Positions 40,661-51,479 of a stretch of DNA of 64,000 nt are shown here, piece after piece. A program made the translations under genes and the position numbers. The notes under the pieces were generated by a model. It saw only the letters and a program-made list of their open reading frames with translations, was not told where the DNA came from and searched no databases. The DNA comes from Diabrotica undecimpunctata (lineage: Eukaryota; Arthropoda; Insecta; Coleoptera; Chrysomelidae): assembly GCF_040954645.1 (NCBI RefSeq), contig NC_092805.1, positions 15,774,741 to 15,838,740 on the forward strand, read 5' to 3'. Numbering within the stretch: position 1 is the first letter of the stretch; the number at the start of each line of letters is the position of its first letter.

Positions 40661-42496
40661 AACTTTTTCAATGCTTCTTACACATTTGCGTTACCAGAAA
40701 TTTATTTTGTTTTTAATCATATACATCAAAATATAAAACATTATTTATAATATGTATTTTCATTATGATTTGAATCTTCATGGTCAGTTGATCTCTTAGT
40801 AGAACTGAATCGAAAGTAAAAATGGCATTGAGCAGAAAGATTTTATTCGAATCCGACATGTTTGTCAATAGAAAAATAATAAAAAAAGTTCTTAAAGTGG
40901 CCATAAGTGGTGCTTCTACCCAAAACTTCGATTTTTCTAAGTTCCGAGCAGTATAATAAGCAGCACGGTATTCGGATTGAAAGATTTCAAGTGAGTGTCG
41001 TAAAGTTTTATTTTCATTAAGTATTCATTTCATTGAGAATTAAGCTATTTTAAACACGTTTTTTAGAACTGGACAACTGAACATCCACGAAGTTTATAAA
41101 TAATTAGTTTACTTTCAACAACAATACTAGTAAAATAAACAGGTTTCCTTGTTTTCCTGTTTGTCGACACCAGTTATGGACCAGTTTTCTTTAAGCTTTT
41201 GTATGAATTTCTTTCAGATATTCAAAGTAATTTATCATGCAACCTATTTCTTGTAATTTCTGGAAAGTTTTTGTTTTTGTCTTGGTTTTATGTAATTTTA
41301 GAAGGCTACGGGGCGTATCCCTACTTTTTCAAGGCAAGTAATGTCTTTTTGATGTAATTTTTTTATATGCGCTTTCCTGTGAACCGTATCCACCGCATAA
41401 AACGGGACCTTACTGTATATGAATCAAGATTTATTTCTTCTAATGAAATTTTTGGTATGTATTTTTTAACTGTACCACTTACAAATGCTTATTATTGTAT
41501 GTAGATATAAAAATATCGTCCATTGCATTCCTAAAGTTAACATAGTAACACATATTCATTTATTATGGCTATATTGATATTTTTACGATCTTTAAAGTGC
41601 TATCCTTAAGCTGATTTTTATGTAAATTAAAAATTGTTTATGTAACAATTTCCAACCGTAATGTGCATATTTGTAGTTCTCGTACCATACATCAAAAAGT
41701 ACTAAGAATTAATGAAAAAATATTCAACAACCAGAGAAAATAGACAAAAAAAGTAAAGTGCTGAGTGTTCATTAATTCCCAATAAGCCGAATTTTTGTAC
41801 AGGTCTTGAATGCCTCATTTCAAATACTACGTCACAAGTCCTTATTTATCTCGCTTGTTCGTTGTTTTTTATCCGAGGTGAAAGGTCACAAATTTTCGTT
41901 TTTCGCTATATCTGAAACTATGAAAGTGAAAGTGTCTAAAGGAGGAAATTGCTAAAAAATAGCTACATATGAACAAAAAATGTCCTTTTGCAAGTCTTTT
42001 TTACAAGCGTAAAGCTGAAGTACATGAATTGCTCTTGCAGTTCTACAGATTTATCCCACAGAGACTATGAACTTTTTGAATAATAAGGGATGACTCCGTA
42101 ACTATATAGAATGGGTATAAACAGAACCATATTACTACCTGTCAATGAAAGACTTTTGAAAATCATGCCAAATAAATGCCTTGATCGCCATATCGTGATA
42201 CACAATAAAAAAAAGTAGAAATATTTATATGTAAAGTATAGGACAAAATTAGACAAGAGAAAAATGGACGATAGTTGAGTAGTAACCATATAATAAGAAT
42301 GAAAAGGATTAACCATACAGCAACAATAAAAGGGAGTATATTGGTACAGTATGTCAAAAATAACTGAAACCAAACTGAAATGAAAGATGTTCACTTACGT
42401 TGTGTTGCCAAATCAATTAGTTTTGCAAAGTTTTGATTTCGTGATTTTTTAAAATAGAAAAATTGATGGCCAATAATTACTGTAACGATTTTATAA
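40661..42496. other. AT-rich, nothing recognised
   Basis: A 109-codon Tyr/Phe-rich minus-strand frame (42065-42394) is most likely a by-product of AT-rich composition. Confidence 0.5.
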
Positions 42497-42501
42497 TATA
42501 T

Positions 42502-42614
42502 TGTAACGTTTTTAAATAAAACGCGCGGTTCGAATTTATATAAATATATTTATTTATAAGTTTACAGTGCGATACTCTCTTATCAACTAAAACTCAACTC
42601 ATAACATCGTTACA
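42502..42614. mobile_element. Possible solo LTR, 113 bp
   Basis: Begins TGTAACG and ends CGTTACA (TG...CA with 7-bp inverted ends), with TATAT immediately before (42497-42501) and after (42615-42619), consistent with a 5-bp target duplication. Contains AATAAA near its start and a GC-rich GCGCGGTTCGA block. The AT-rich target makes the duplication weak evidence, and a short LTR of this size is unusual; a small inverted-repeat MITE is the alternative. Confidence 0.4.
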
Positions 42615-42689
42615 TATATATACCAAAGTTACTATGTTCTAGAACATTCCCACCTCTAATTCGCCTACGTGACGGGTTGTTCTCTCTCG

Positions 42690-44060
42690 CACTCGATATC
42701 GCTGGAAAATTCTAGTCGCTTGCGAGATGCAGCCGTTTCACGAGCCACGCTGAATGCATGTTCATAACAATACCATTATAAGAGCAATAATATTCCTCCT
42801 CTATCTTTTCTCCTTTGTAAGGATGAAGTGTAATTTGTTTGACTATTTCTGTCCAATTATCTCTCTCCTGTGCGTGTTGCTTTGCTTCGGAGAATGAGTA
42901 ACCAGTCATCTCCTTTATTCGGTCCGTCCATCGTACTGGAGAGCTTCCTCTGGATCTTTTACCGCTATGTTACCTTCAAATATGATTCGATCCATGCCTT
43001 TTCTTCTTCTAGTTATGTCCAAAATATCTCAGTATATTTTGGTTGATAGTTGTGATGAGTCTAGTTTTTATATTAAGTTCTGCTAGAATTAAGTTATTTG
43101 TGCAATAATCGGTCCATGGTATGCGCAACATTCCACGGTAGACTCACATTTCAAATGCCATTATAGGCTTTGAATCGGCTTTTTTTATTGTGGAATTTTC
43201 TGAAGCATCGGTGGCGATAGGAAATATCAATGCTCGAACAAGGCGTAATTTTGTGTTTTTTGTGATGTCAGTGTTCTTCCAAATTTTTGTGAGTTTGACT
43301 GTTGCCGATCTGGCCATTGTCGACGCATCGACGGATCTCGTCTTCGCATCCTCCACTGTTAGTAATAACGGAGCCTAAGTAATTAAATTACCTGACCACT
43401 TCGTAACCTGCCATGTTTCTTATCTCTGCTTGGTTGTTTCTGGTTCTATCGATGATCATCACTTTGGTTTTCTGCATATTTATTTTCAAACCATATTCCG
43501 TACACACTGTGCTTGGATTATTCATAATTTGTTCCAGTACTTCTAGTAAGGACGCCAATATAACAGTGTCATCAGCATAACGTAGGTTTTTGATTTTTCT
43601 TCCTCCTATCGTTGCTCCACCTTGCCATTCCTCAAAAACTTGACGCATAATATGTTCACCATATATATTGAATAGAATATGGATAATATGCATCCCTGTG
43701 GAACTCCAGATTTTAATTTGAAGTTTTTCGAAACCACAACATTATTAATTTTTACATTAAGTATTATTTACATATAGTTTTTATAATAAATAGATTAGAT
43801 GTTCAGGCATACCCATTTCTCTAAGTATATGCCACATTTTATCTCATTTTATGGTATTGAAGGCCTTGGAATAATCAACAAAGCATAAAAATGTTTCTAT
43901 GTTAAACTATCGAGATTTTTCGATAATTTGACGAATATTAAAAATATGTTCTCCTGTTGCTCTACTTGGGACGAATCCGCTTTGTTCTTGGGGAATTTGT
44001 GGTAAGAGAATTGATTTTAGTCTTTCATTGATGATGGTTAGAAGTACTTTGCTCTAACTC
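42690..44060 (-). mobile_element. RTE-type LINE, RT to C-terminus
   Basis: Minus-strand pieces: SGFVPSRATGEHIFNIRQII, FLCFVDYSKAFNTIK (box A), MWHILREMGMPEHLIYYKNY, LKSGVPQGCILS (box B), LFNIYGEHIMRQVFEEWQGG, LRYADDTVILASLLEVLEQI (intact YADD, 43388-43693), YLGSVITNSGGCEDEIRRRV-like block, KLTKIWKNTDITKNTKLRLV, FEMWVYRGMLRIPWTDY-like block, and EMTGYSFSEAKQHAQERDNW at the end. At least four frameshifts. Inactive. Confidence 0.8.
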
Positions 44061-45151
44061 TAACAATAATATTATCGAACTTTAAATGTTCCACATCTAT
44101 TGTGTAGTTAGAATTTAGCACTTGACGGTAACTTATAACTATGACGTTTGGTGCTAGGTTATCTAGGAGTATAAACGGTATCAGCATGTGTGTGTGTGTA
44201 TCAATGTACAAGTAATATTCAAGAAATAATCCAGTAGCCGTCGATCTCTAAAGAAGATCCTAGAAAAAGTGCAGGGACAACTAGTAATCTATGCCCCATA
44301 AAAGCATGTTGTGACAAATGAAATATGATTTAGCAAATTAAAGAGAAAAAAATTATTCTATATAAATTATACTCTAAAAGAGAGTTCTGATTATTTTTAC
44401 AATCCTTCATCCTCTTTCTAGGACAATACTCAATTACTTTTTTAAATCAATTTCGAGCTACGGCCGCCATTCTTGTACCAATTTTTAAATTCATCAAGAT
44501 CATCTATTCTTATTTGTTTGACCTAAATCTAAGCAAAATTTTAATTTATTATGATATATCCTTATTGCAAATAAAATTGCTTCAATTGGCTAAATCGCTC
44601 ATAGGTCAAAATACGACCTCATTTTTTAATGCGAATTGCCGAATGGAGAACATATTCACAATATTCGCGAACAAAAAAAAAATGTTTGCACTTTTAGTAA
44701 ACAGGTAAGCTGAAAGTAAAATGTTATTTGGAGACACAATTACGTGATTGTGTCTTTTAATCTACGACTGAGTTTTCAAATTTTCGATGGAATTCGATTT
44801 TTGTAATCTTGCTCACACGCGCAGTTTTTTTGCTTTTATTAAATTATGTTATATTAACTAATTAAATCAAAAACACACAATTGAAAAATAAAATTTAATT
44901 CGGAACTATTAAACGTTACTTTTAAAGAAAAAATTTGGTCATTCTACAAGAAACTCAAATATTTTAAAAATTTTGTATTGATATCACAAATTAAGTCTTT
45001 GAAAATTATAAAATAAAGAACATTTCAACTCAATGAAATAAATAAATAAAAAAATAAAAAAATAAATTACAAGTAGTGAAAATAAACTTCATATGTTTCT
45101 GGCACTGAGTTTATTTGCAAAAATTTCAGTTACTTTTTGCTTTTATATCTT
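44061..45151. other. AT-rich, nothing recognised
   Basis: Only a short (TG)n tract near 44188-44197. Confidence 0.55.
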
Positions 45152-45287
45152 TAACCCATGAAGGACGAAGTTTTCGAAAATCTTTATTTTACATAAATAA
45201 TACAAATAACTCTTATGAATGGACAAAACTTACTTAGAAAAAGACAAAAATAATTATTAAATATATTAAAATCTAAAAATATTGCCT

Positions 45288-45303
45288 GTTGCCAAATGGC
45301 AAC
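45288..45303. repeat. piggyBac subterminal palindrome, one mismatch
   Basis: GTTGCCAAATGGCAAC, 132 bases inside the left end; differs from the two right-end copies by one base (AA for TA at the centre). Confidence 0.85.
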
Positions 45304-45388
45304 GCTAGGTTCCTATGGCTACATTAACCGAATGAAATAAAAGTAAAAAATATTCTATCAAATTGAGAGATAATCGGCAAAAAACTTT

Positions 45389-47196
45389 CTATAGCTGTGT
45401 ATGAAATTTAACATTACACTTTGTGCACAAACCTACTTCACATTTGGCGCATCTTGTTCTCATGATTGACCTGCATTCTTCACCTGCACACCTAATTTTC
45501 TTTTTATTTGGTACTGGTTCCAGTAAATGCCCAACTCCATCGTATCTAATATCATCAGATACTCTATGAAAGGAACGACTTGAGAGTGAACTAGACGGTC
45601 GGTCACCTTGTTTTGCAGGCACTCCGTATTTGGTCAGATAGATAGGCTTGCACAATTTCACGCCTAAACTCTAACTGTGTCAACTTGTTGCCGGATTTTT
45701 TATGTAGCACCCACGCATTTTGTATAGTCGCATCTAGCATCCAGGTAATCAAGCTCCAGTACCATTTTTTTGTCCTCATTCCTATTCTAAAGCGGTTTAT
45801 ATTTTCGTCCATTAGGTCGGTGCCCCCCATTGCATTATTATATTTACCAATCAGGCATGGACTTTGAACCTGGATGATTTTCTTTTCAGCTTGTGAATAT
45901 CTTTTCACGAGCGATTGTGGTTCCACCGTTGACGCTACACTTACGACGCTGTTATCCAACCATCTTACAACTATAATACCAGTTTCTCTCTCGAGAATCG
46001 ACTCTACATCACCCCTTTTGCGTTTCTGCATATTAGCTTTCGATTCTATAGGGCAGTTTTTGGGAATGCGATTTTCCCGTATTGTTCCGGTAAGGCTATA
46101 GCCACGATCCTTTATATGTTTCAAAAGGTGGAGGCTCGTAAATAAATTGTCGCAGAAAAATTTGTAGGGTAATCTTGATTTATCATTGGGCAGTTCATCG
46201 AGCATTGTGACGAATGGAGCCGCACATGCTCCAAAAACTTTATAATAATGATTATTTGCTTTGGGATCGGTCCCTTGGTACATGTTGAAGCTTACAAGAT
46301 ACCCACTTTTAGTGTTGAGGCACCAAACTTTGTATCCGAAACGAATCGGCTTTCCTTTTATGAACTGTTTACATGAGTGGCGTCCAAAGTATTTCACCAT
46401 AGATTCGTCGTAATTTAATTCGCCTTCAGGGACGTAATATTCTTTATATTTTTTCTGTAAATAGTCAGCTAAGGGTCTGATCTTGTAATATTTGTCCCTT
46501 TCATCGATGGCTTCATTATTTGCAAGGTGGAAAAAACGCCAAATTGTAAGGAACCGATCTCTTCGCATAGCGTTCATGACCATTGCATTACCCATATCGC
46601 CTTTCGTATCCCAGTAAAATTTTTTTCTCGGGAGCCAATTATACCCCGATAGAATCAAAATGACAAAGAAACACCTCATTTCTCCTGCGGAAATTTTGGG
46701 GTCGGGAAAGTTCTTCTGTAGTGCATAACTCGTGCATTGGTTGAGAATGTAACTAATTATATCCTCGTCGAAAAATAATTCGAACATCTCGACAGGTGTC
46801 AACGTATTGAATGGTTCGTAGCTATATTCTGGGAAACTAGCGGCATTGTCGACCAAATCACCCGTTATCCAATTTAGGGACTCGTATTCAATTTTCTTCA
46901 CTTGAGAGGTAGTTTGTGGGATGAAATTTCCGCTGCTTTCCTGGGAAATATCCATCGCTTGAACTGCATCTTCTTCGATGTCGTCATCCTCCTTGTCTGC
47001 TTCTTCGCCATACATTTGCACCTCAACATTTGCTTCCAGCTGTTTTCTAGACATATTGTCGATGAATCCTCCCCCATCCTCCTCGCCAGAATCTTCATCA
47101 GTGAGGTCTCCAATATTTGGGGGCTCAACATAAATATTTCTAACGTTGAAGTCATCTTCCTAAACCATGTTCAAAGCTTCTTGTAGAGAGAAACCC
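45389..47196 (-). pseudogene. piggyBac transposase, two lesions
   Basis: Main frame 45603-47054, 483 codons (MSRKQLEANV...). DDE_Tnp_1_7 catalytic acids: NYDESM (D216), FFCDNLF (D302), MGGTDLMD (D413), all present. Upstream the same frame continues (EDDFNVRNIYVEPPNIGDLT, DEDSGEEDGG), broken by a TAG after ALNMV (about 47160), and begins behind TTTTTTCAG, a likely intron acceptor at about 47197. Downstream, a 4-bp duplication (AGATAGAT, about 45636-45643) shifts the frame; the other frame restores AYL...TKYGVPAKQGD and the Cys-rich C-terminus (CAGEECRSIMRTRCAKCEVG, LCTKCNVKFH) ending at 45389. Nuclear cut-and-paste enzyme in intact form; this copy is inactive unless both lesions are bypassed. 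Confidence 0.9.
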
Positions 47197-47230
47197 CGCC
47201 TGAAAAAACAAGATGCCTGTAGATACTAGC

Positions 47231-47246
47231 GTTGCCATATGGCAAC
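47231..47246. repeat. piggyBac subterminal palindrome
   Basis: GTTGCCATATGGCAAC, a perfect 16-bp palindrome just upstream of the transposase 5' region. Confidence 0.9.
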
Positions 47247-47592
47247 GCGATGAATAAAAACAAAATATTGTAAAAGATCGCTTTTTTTCAAGGGTTGTCA
47301 AATATTCACAGAGGGAAAATGACCTTTCTATTAGAGCATAATTGTTACTTTAGCCACTTAGATGTAATAGTTATTCAGAAGTAATTGACAAATTGAGCTA
47401 CTTACACAAATCTTATATCCATTTTTACAACTATCAAAAACGGTGACTATAAAATCTCACAAACACCAACGAATTAAGTTTTTGTTAGGTGTATATCTTC
47501 AAATCACTTATTTTCTGCAGACCGGCACGTTCTTGGAAACAAAACAAACTAACATAACCTCAAAATAATAAGATTCGTACGTCAATACCAGT

Positions 47593-47608
47593 GTTGCCAT
47601 ATGGCAAC
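47593..47608. repeat. piggyBac subterminal palindrome, near right end
   Basis: GTTGCCATATGGCAAC again, four bases inside the right 12-bp terminal repeat; a plausible transposase-binding site. Confidence 0.9.
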
Positions 47609-47628
47609 TCCAGTCCTTCATGGGTTAA

Positions 47629-47819
47629 GGTGAGGAGAAACAGTACATCGTTGCTCTTTTGGTGTTTACAATGCTTCAGAACAAGGCCCTGGAACATTCA
47701 ACATCCTTTTGAGTAGTTTAGGTAATTATAGTTGAGTGAATCTTCAATTTGCTCTTGCACCATTCAAGCCCTCAGATTCCAAGTGCTCTGATCTTCTCAT
47801 ATTTCGTTGCGATGGGAAT
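47629..47819. other. No recognised feature
   Basis: Short spacer between two piggyBac-type sequences. Confidence 0.5.
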
Positions 47820-48167
47820 TTATTGATTGCAAATGTAAATGACGAAGCCATTGATACCAGAAGTGCCTAAAATATGAAAAAAAAAATCGCAATGGCAAGC
47901 GTAAACAGATACTGGAAATACTGTAGTTGCCACACAGAGAACTATTTCTGGTTTCGGTTCATTGTGGTAGTTGTCATAGGTAATATTGTCATGATTATCG
48001 TGTAATGTAGATATTAATAACACTGTTGTTTTCCATTTGCTGCTTTGCGTCAGTTTTCTCTGCGCACTGAGGGAACGGAAGACCGGTTTCCCATTTAATT
48101 TTGATAACTTTATTACTAGTGGACCAAGTAAGCTACTACGGAATATTGTACGTGAATTTATTAACAA
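47820..48167 (-). pseudogene. Second piggyBac-like transposase remnant
   Basis: Minus frame reads SKWKTTVLLISTLHDNHDN, EPKPEIVLCVATTV, FFFHILGTSGINGFVIYICN. The sequence W.....LLISTLHDN, KP.IV..YN.T...VD, and F.ILD.SGINA.VIY is the C-terminal third of PGBD4-like piggyBac transposases. The third catalytic region (usually GGVD) is eroded to VFPVSV. No terminal repeats found nearby; it is a different subfamily from 45389-47196. Confidence 0.55.
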
Positions 48168-48281
48168 ACACCATTTAATAATTTATGTTTAATTTTTTGT
48201 GATGTATTATGTAGGTTTACCAAAAGGAAAGTTATGCCATCACAAGAACATATTATTTAAAAAATAAGGCTCCATCCACAT

Positions 48282-48319
48282 AGATAACATGAATCATTGA
48301 AAAATGATTTATGTTATCT
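48282..48319. repeat. 17-bp inverted repeat, one mismatch, 4-base loop
   Basis: AGATAACATGAATCATT (48282-48298), loop GAAA, complement at 48303-48319 with a single C/T difference (a G-U pair in RNA). Confidence 0.8.
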
Positions 48320-48479
48320 AAAAACTGTTATTGACAAAGAAATATGTACTGCGTCAACGATATCTGTGCAGATCGTATTACCATCAAATTCATACTTATC
48401 ATCATGTTGATGATACATTACATTTTTGTTGATGGTTAAAAATTAAATTATCTGGTATTATTTAAAACACCGTCTACAT

Positions 48480-48660
48480 ACTCGTGAAGTTGAGTATTGT
48501 AGTGTGATACTTCATATTCGAACTTCGGGCCTCGGGCCGTTTGACTTGGACGCGAAAAACCGACACAGAACGGAAGTAGAACGAGGAGAGGCGAAGTCGC
48601 ATGAAGTACCTGTCTATGCTCTCGTACTCGCTGAACTTCGATCAACTTTGCGAGTAGTAT
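48480..48660. other. CpG-rich block, unassigned
   Basis: Composition jumps to CpG-rich (CGGGCCTCGGGCC, GGACGCGAAAAACCGAC) for about 180 bases and returns to AT-rich. A 65-codon minus ORF (48448-48645) covers it without a recognised domain. Promoter or repeat core are both possible. Confidence 0.3.
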
Positions 48661-48854
48661 AGTGGCCGTTTAATATCTCAGTGGGAATTACATAGTAGGT
48701 AAATGATCCATCGGCATCTTATGTACAATGTTATTTAAACGCAAACATCACCTGAAATATTAGTAAATAAAACTGATTAAATTATGTTTAAGTTTCCTTA
48801 TTATATTAAATTTTTAGTTTATTAAGTAATCTTAAGTTAATTAGTATTTAGAGT

Positions 48855-49328
48855 CCATTGAAATGTTACATTTTTTATGCTTAGCGGGAGGGTAAGTAAA
48901 AGCTTTAGTTTAAATTTGTAGGGTCGCCATCCGGGTTCCCCGGTCATCTTGGAAAATAAGGGGAAAGGGTTTTCTCGCTGTAGGCTTAGAGAGCTATAAA
49001 ATCCAAAGAAATTAACAAAATTAAACAAGTTTGTAGTGAAAATTATTCTATGAAAAAACCTATACGATATAGCTCTGATGTCATTTTTATTTTCAATTTT
49101 ACGAATAAAGTAATACAAATAAAGTTGTAGAAACTTTAATTTCCTACAAATTATGTTTTATAAAATTTTATGTAGGATTTCTAATTTACGAGATACAGCG
49201 CGAAAACTCTTTGCCATCCTTTTTCCAAGATGGCTGCGAGGAAAAGGATGGTGACGTCACAAACTTGAACTTAAGCTTGTACTAACAACCTCCACATAAT
49301 GATTACTATATTTAAAATGTCATTAATA
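48855..49328. mobile_element. MITE with about 120-bp imperfect inverted arms
   Basis: The left arm (GTAAGTAAAAGCTTTAGTTT, AAATTTGTAGGGTCGCCATC, then CATCTTGGAAAA and GGGTTTTCTCGCTGT, to 48983) pairs with the complement of 49192-49328 (TTAGTACAAGCTTAAGTTCA, AGTTTGTGACGTCACCATCC, CATCTTGGAAAA, GAGTTTTCGCGCTGT) at about 75 percent. The centre is AT-rich and non-coding. Target duplication not resolved. Confidence 0.65.
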
Positions 49329-51479
49329 AAATAAATTTTATTGTGTGAAATAAATTATATATAAATATTATATTCAGTTAATTTGCCTTTAATAAAACAA
49401 AATCCAACATTCTTACTGAACATAAAATACAGAAAATTAAATCATTTACTTTTCAAGTGATTGGAATTATTAAATTTTAAAGCATTTGATTGAGGCCCAC
49501 TGATCATCGCTTAATTAATTATGGGTCTTCATACGTGGCTTTTAGTATATTAAATATCTATGACTTAAACGGACACATTCATAACCTCAAAAAATGCCGT
49601 CCATTTTTCCGTTTAAAAATCCTTAGGATGTTTACAGCTCCCCGCGCGAGTGTTCGCCGATTAATAATACTTTAGTGTTTTTGTTGTTTATATACTACTT
49701 TTTCAGAAAAGAGGTCTAAATTTTTTCTATTTTAAATACGTATTTTAATTGGTTATTAAGGAATCGATGGAAGAAGTAAAAAATTTAATATCATTCAGAC
49801 GAAAGTTTATTTCTTACAAGAAGAAAGTGTAAAACATCTTTACCAAAGACAATGTACAAAAAGGGCTTCATCTTTATTTTTTTGTCACACCATACATCTG
49901 TCTAATAATTTTCACATTTGAAGCGCGTTTTCATTATTCTTCTCGCTTTTCAACTACTCAATAATTCGTATTTTACATTGAAGCTGGTCTTACAGGGGAC
50001 TTAGAAAATGTATCTTTTAATTTTATTGGAATTTTTTATGCAGTATAAACACACAATTTGCTTCATTCAACGTTAAAACTTCAATTGATCTCAATCTACC
50101 GCATTCCGGACCTGTCCACGAACATCATGAAAATATAATTAAAAAACTTTTTGATGTTCATCAATATTTATGACACGTAATTATAGGGCGTGTTGATTTA
50201 GCTGTGTGGATATTTAATTAGGTTATATCGAGAAAGAGATCGGCCCTTTTTAATTAATTTATAAATTGGTTATCGAGGATTTGGTTAAATGAACTCGGAT
50301 CTTGGTTCATTGCCAAATCGGATTCATCGGTCGAAGCAAAAGCAAAAGTAACTCGTTTAATTTTGGTAATTCCGTTTTTTTGTCAAGATTCATTGGTGGC
50401 TATATTCTTAGAAATACTTTGTTAGATATATAATATTTAACCGTCGCTGTTGAATCAAAAATTACGCCTACTACTTAGCTAATTTTTATTGACTAGTTTT
50501 TTTTTTCATATTCCATGTTTTCTTGAGTCTTCGAATTTTTTCTTATCTTTCTTTTGTTGCACTTTGTATTAAGTTCAATATGAATGGTTGTACAAAAAAA
50601 TACGACGAGATACTTTTACTTCACGATTTACTTTTCGTGAATGTGAATATAGCAGTCAGTTTCTATCAAATCCAGACTGAATAGTAAATGATTCATCATT
50701 TTGATGTTTTGAGTGCTCCTAAAATCACATTCCTGGGGGAGTTTCTGAGAGTTAGAATTGTTTTGACGGGGAATAACCTGACTTTAGTTATTGATTTCGT
50801 CAATTCACTGAGTAGATCTGTTTCAATTGGTAATTATTATAGTATTAAGTCGAGGTTTTATGTCGTTGTCATGGCATAATATTGAGTCCTCCAGAAATCA
50901 GGGTCACTATAAAGAATTTGCGAAAAAAGATTTGATTTAACTCGTCGTGGATGGCCAATATAATCAGTTGCTGTTTAATTTTAGTCTCACAATGCGAGTA
51001 TCCATCATCTTCTTTAAAATAGTTCTTTCAATAAGTTGATATAAAATCGGCAGCATCCTTTTAGAACGATTGCCTAGTGCAATTTTTCAATATTTTTAAT
51101 ACACCAGGTGCTTTCTGGTGCAAATGTCAATTGGTATAGAAAATAAGAATGATGATAAATGATCAGTGAAAACACAATACAAATAGATACAATTATCATA
51201 GTAGAAGGTAAGATATATATATTATATGATAAGTGTATGTATTATTATCTATAAAAAGTTCAAGAAGAAGCCAAATATGAATGAGATTTGAACAGACATG
51301 CAAAAGAAGTGAAGCTAATCCGACAGTTAGGGAGATTAACATAATGATATAAACACTATATTTAACTCTGGTGAAAGCCGGATACGATTCAGGTAATACA
51401 TTAATAATCTGACAGTTACAATAGTTATATGCCGAAAAAAGTTGCTAAAAAACAAAAATTTTGACAGTTGTGATGTAAA
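49329..51479. other. AT-rich, nothing recognised
   Basis: About 2.1 kb without a supported gene, repeat or hairpin. Confidence 0.55.

Larger units (their letters stand above)
45156..47624 (-). mobile_element. Near-intact piggyBac transposon, 2,469 bp
   Basis: Perfect 12-bp terminal inverted repeats CCCATGAAGGAC (45156-45167, complement at 47613-47624), each bordered by TTAA (45152-45155, 47625-47628), the piggyBac target. A 16-bp palindrome occurs three times inside. The transposase is antisense. The perfect ends suggest recent activity or mobilisation in trans. Confidence 0.93.

Noticed and set aside
42065..42394. 109-codon minus-strand ORF with apparent membrane segments
   Set aside because: AT-rich composition alone explains the Phe/Tyr/Leu content; no ATG context, no neighbours, no domain.
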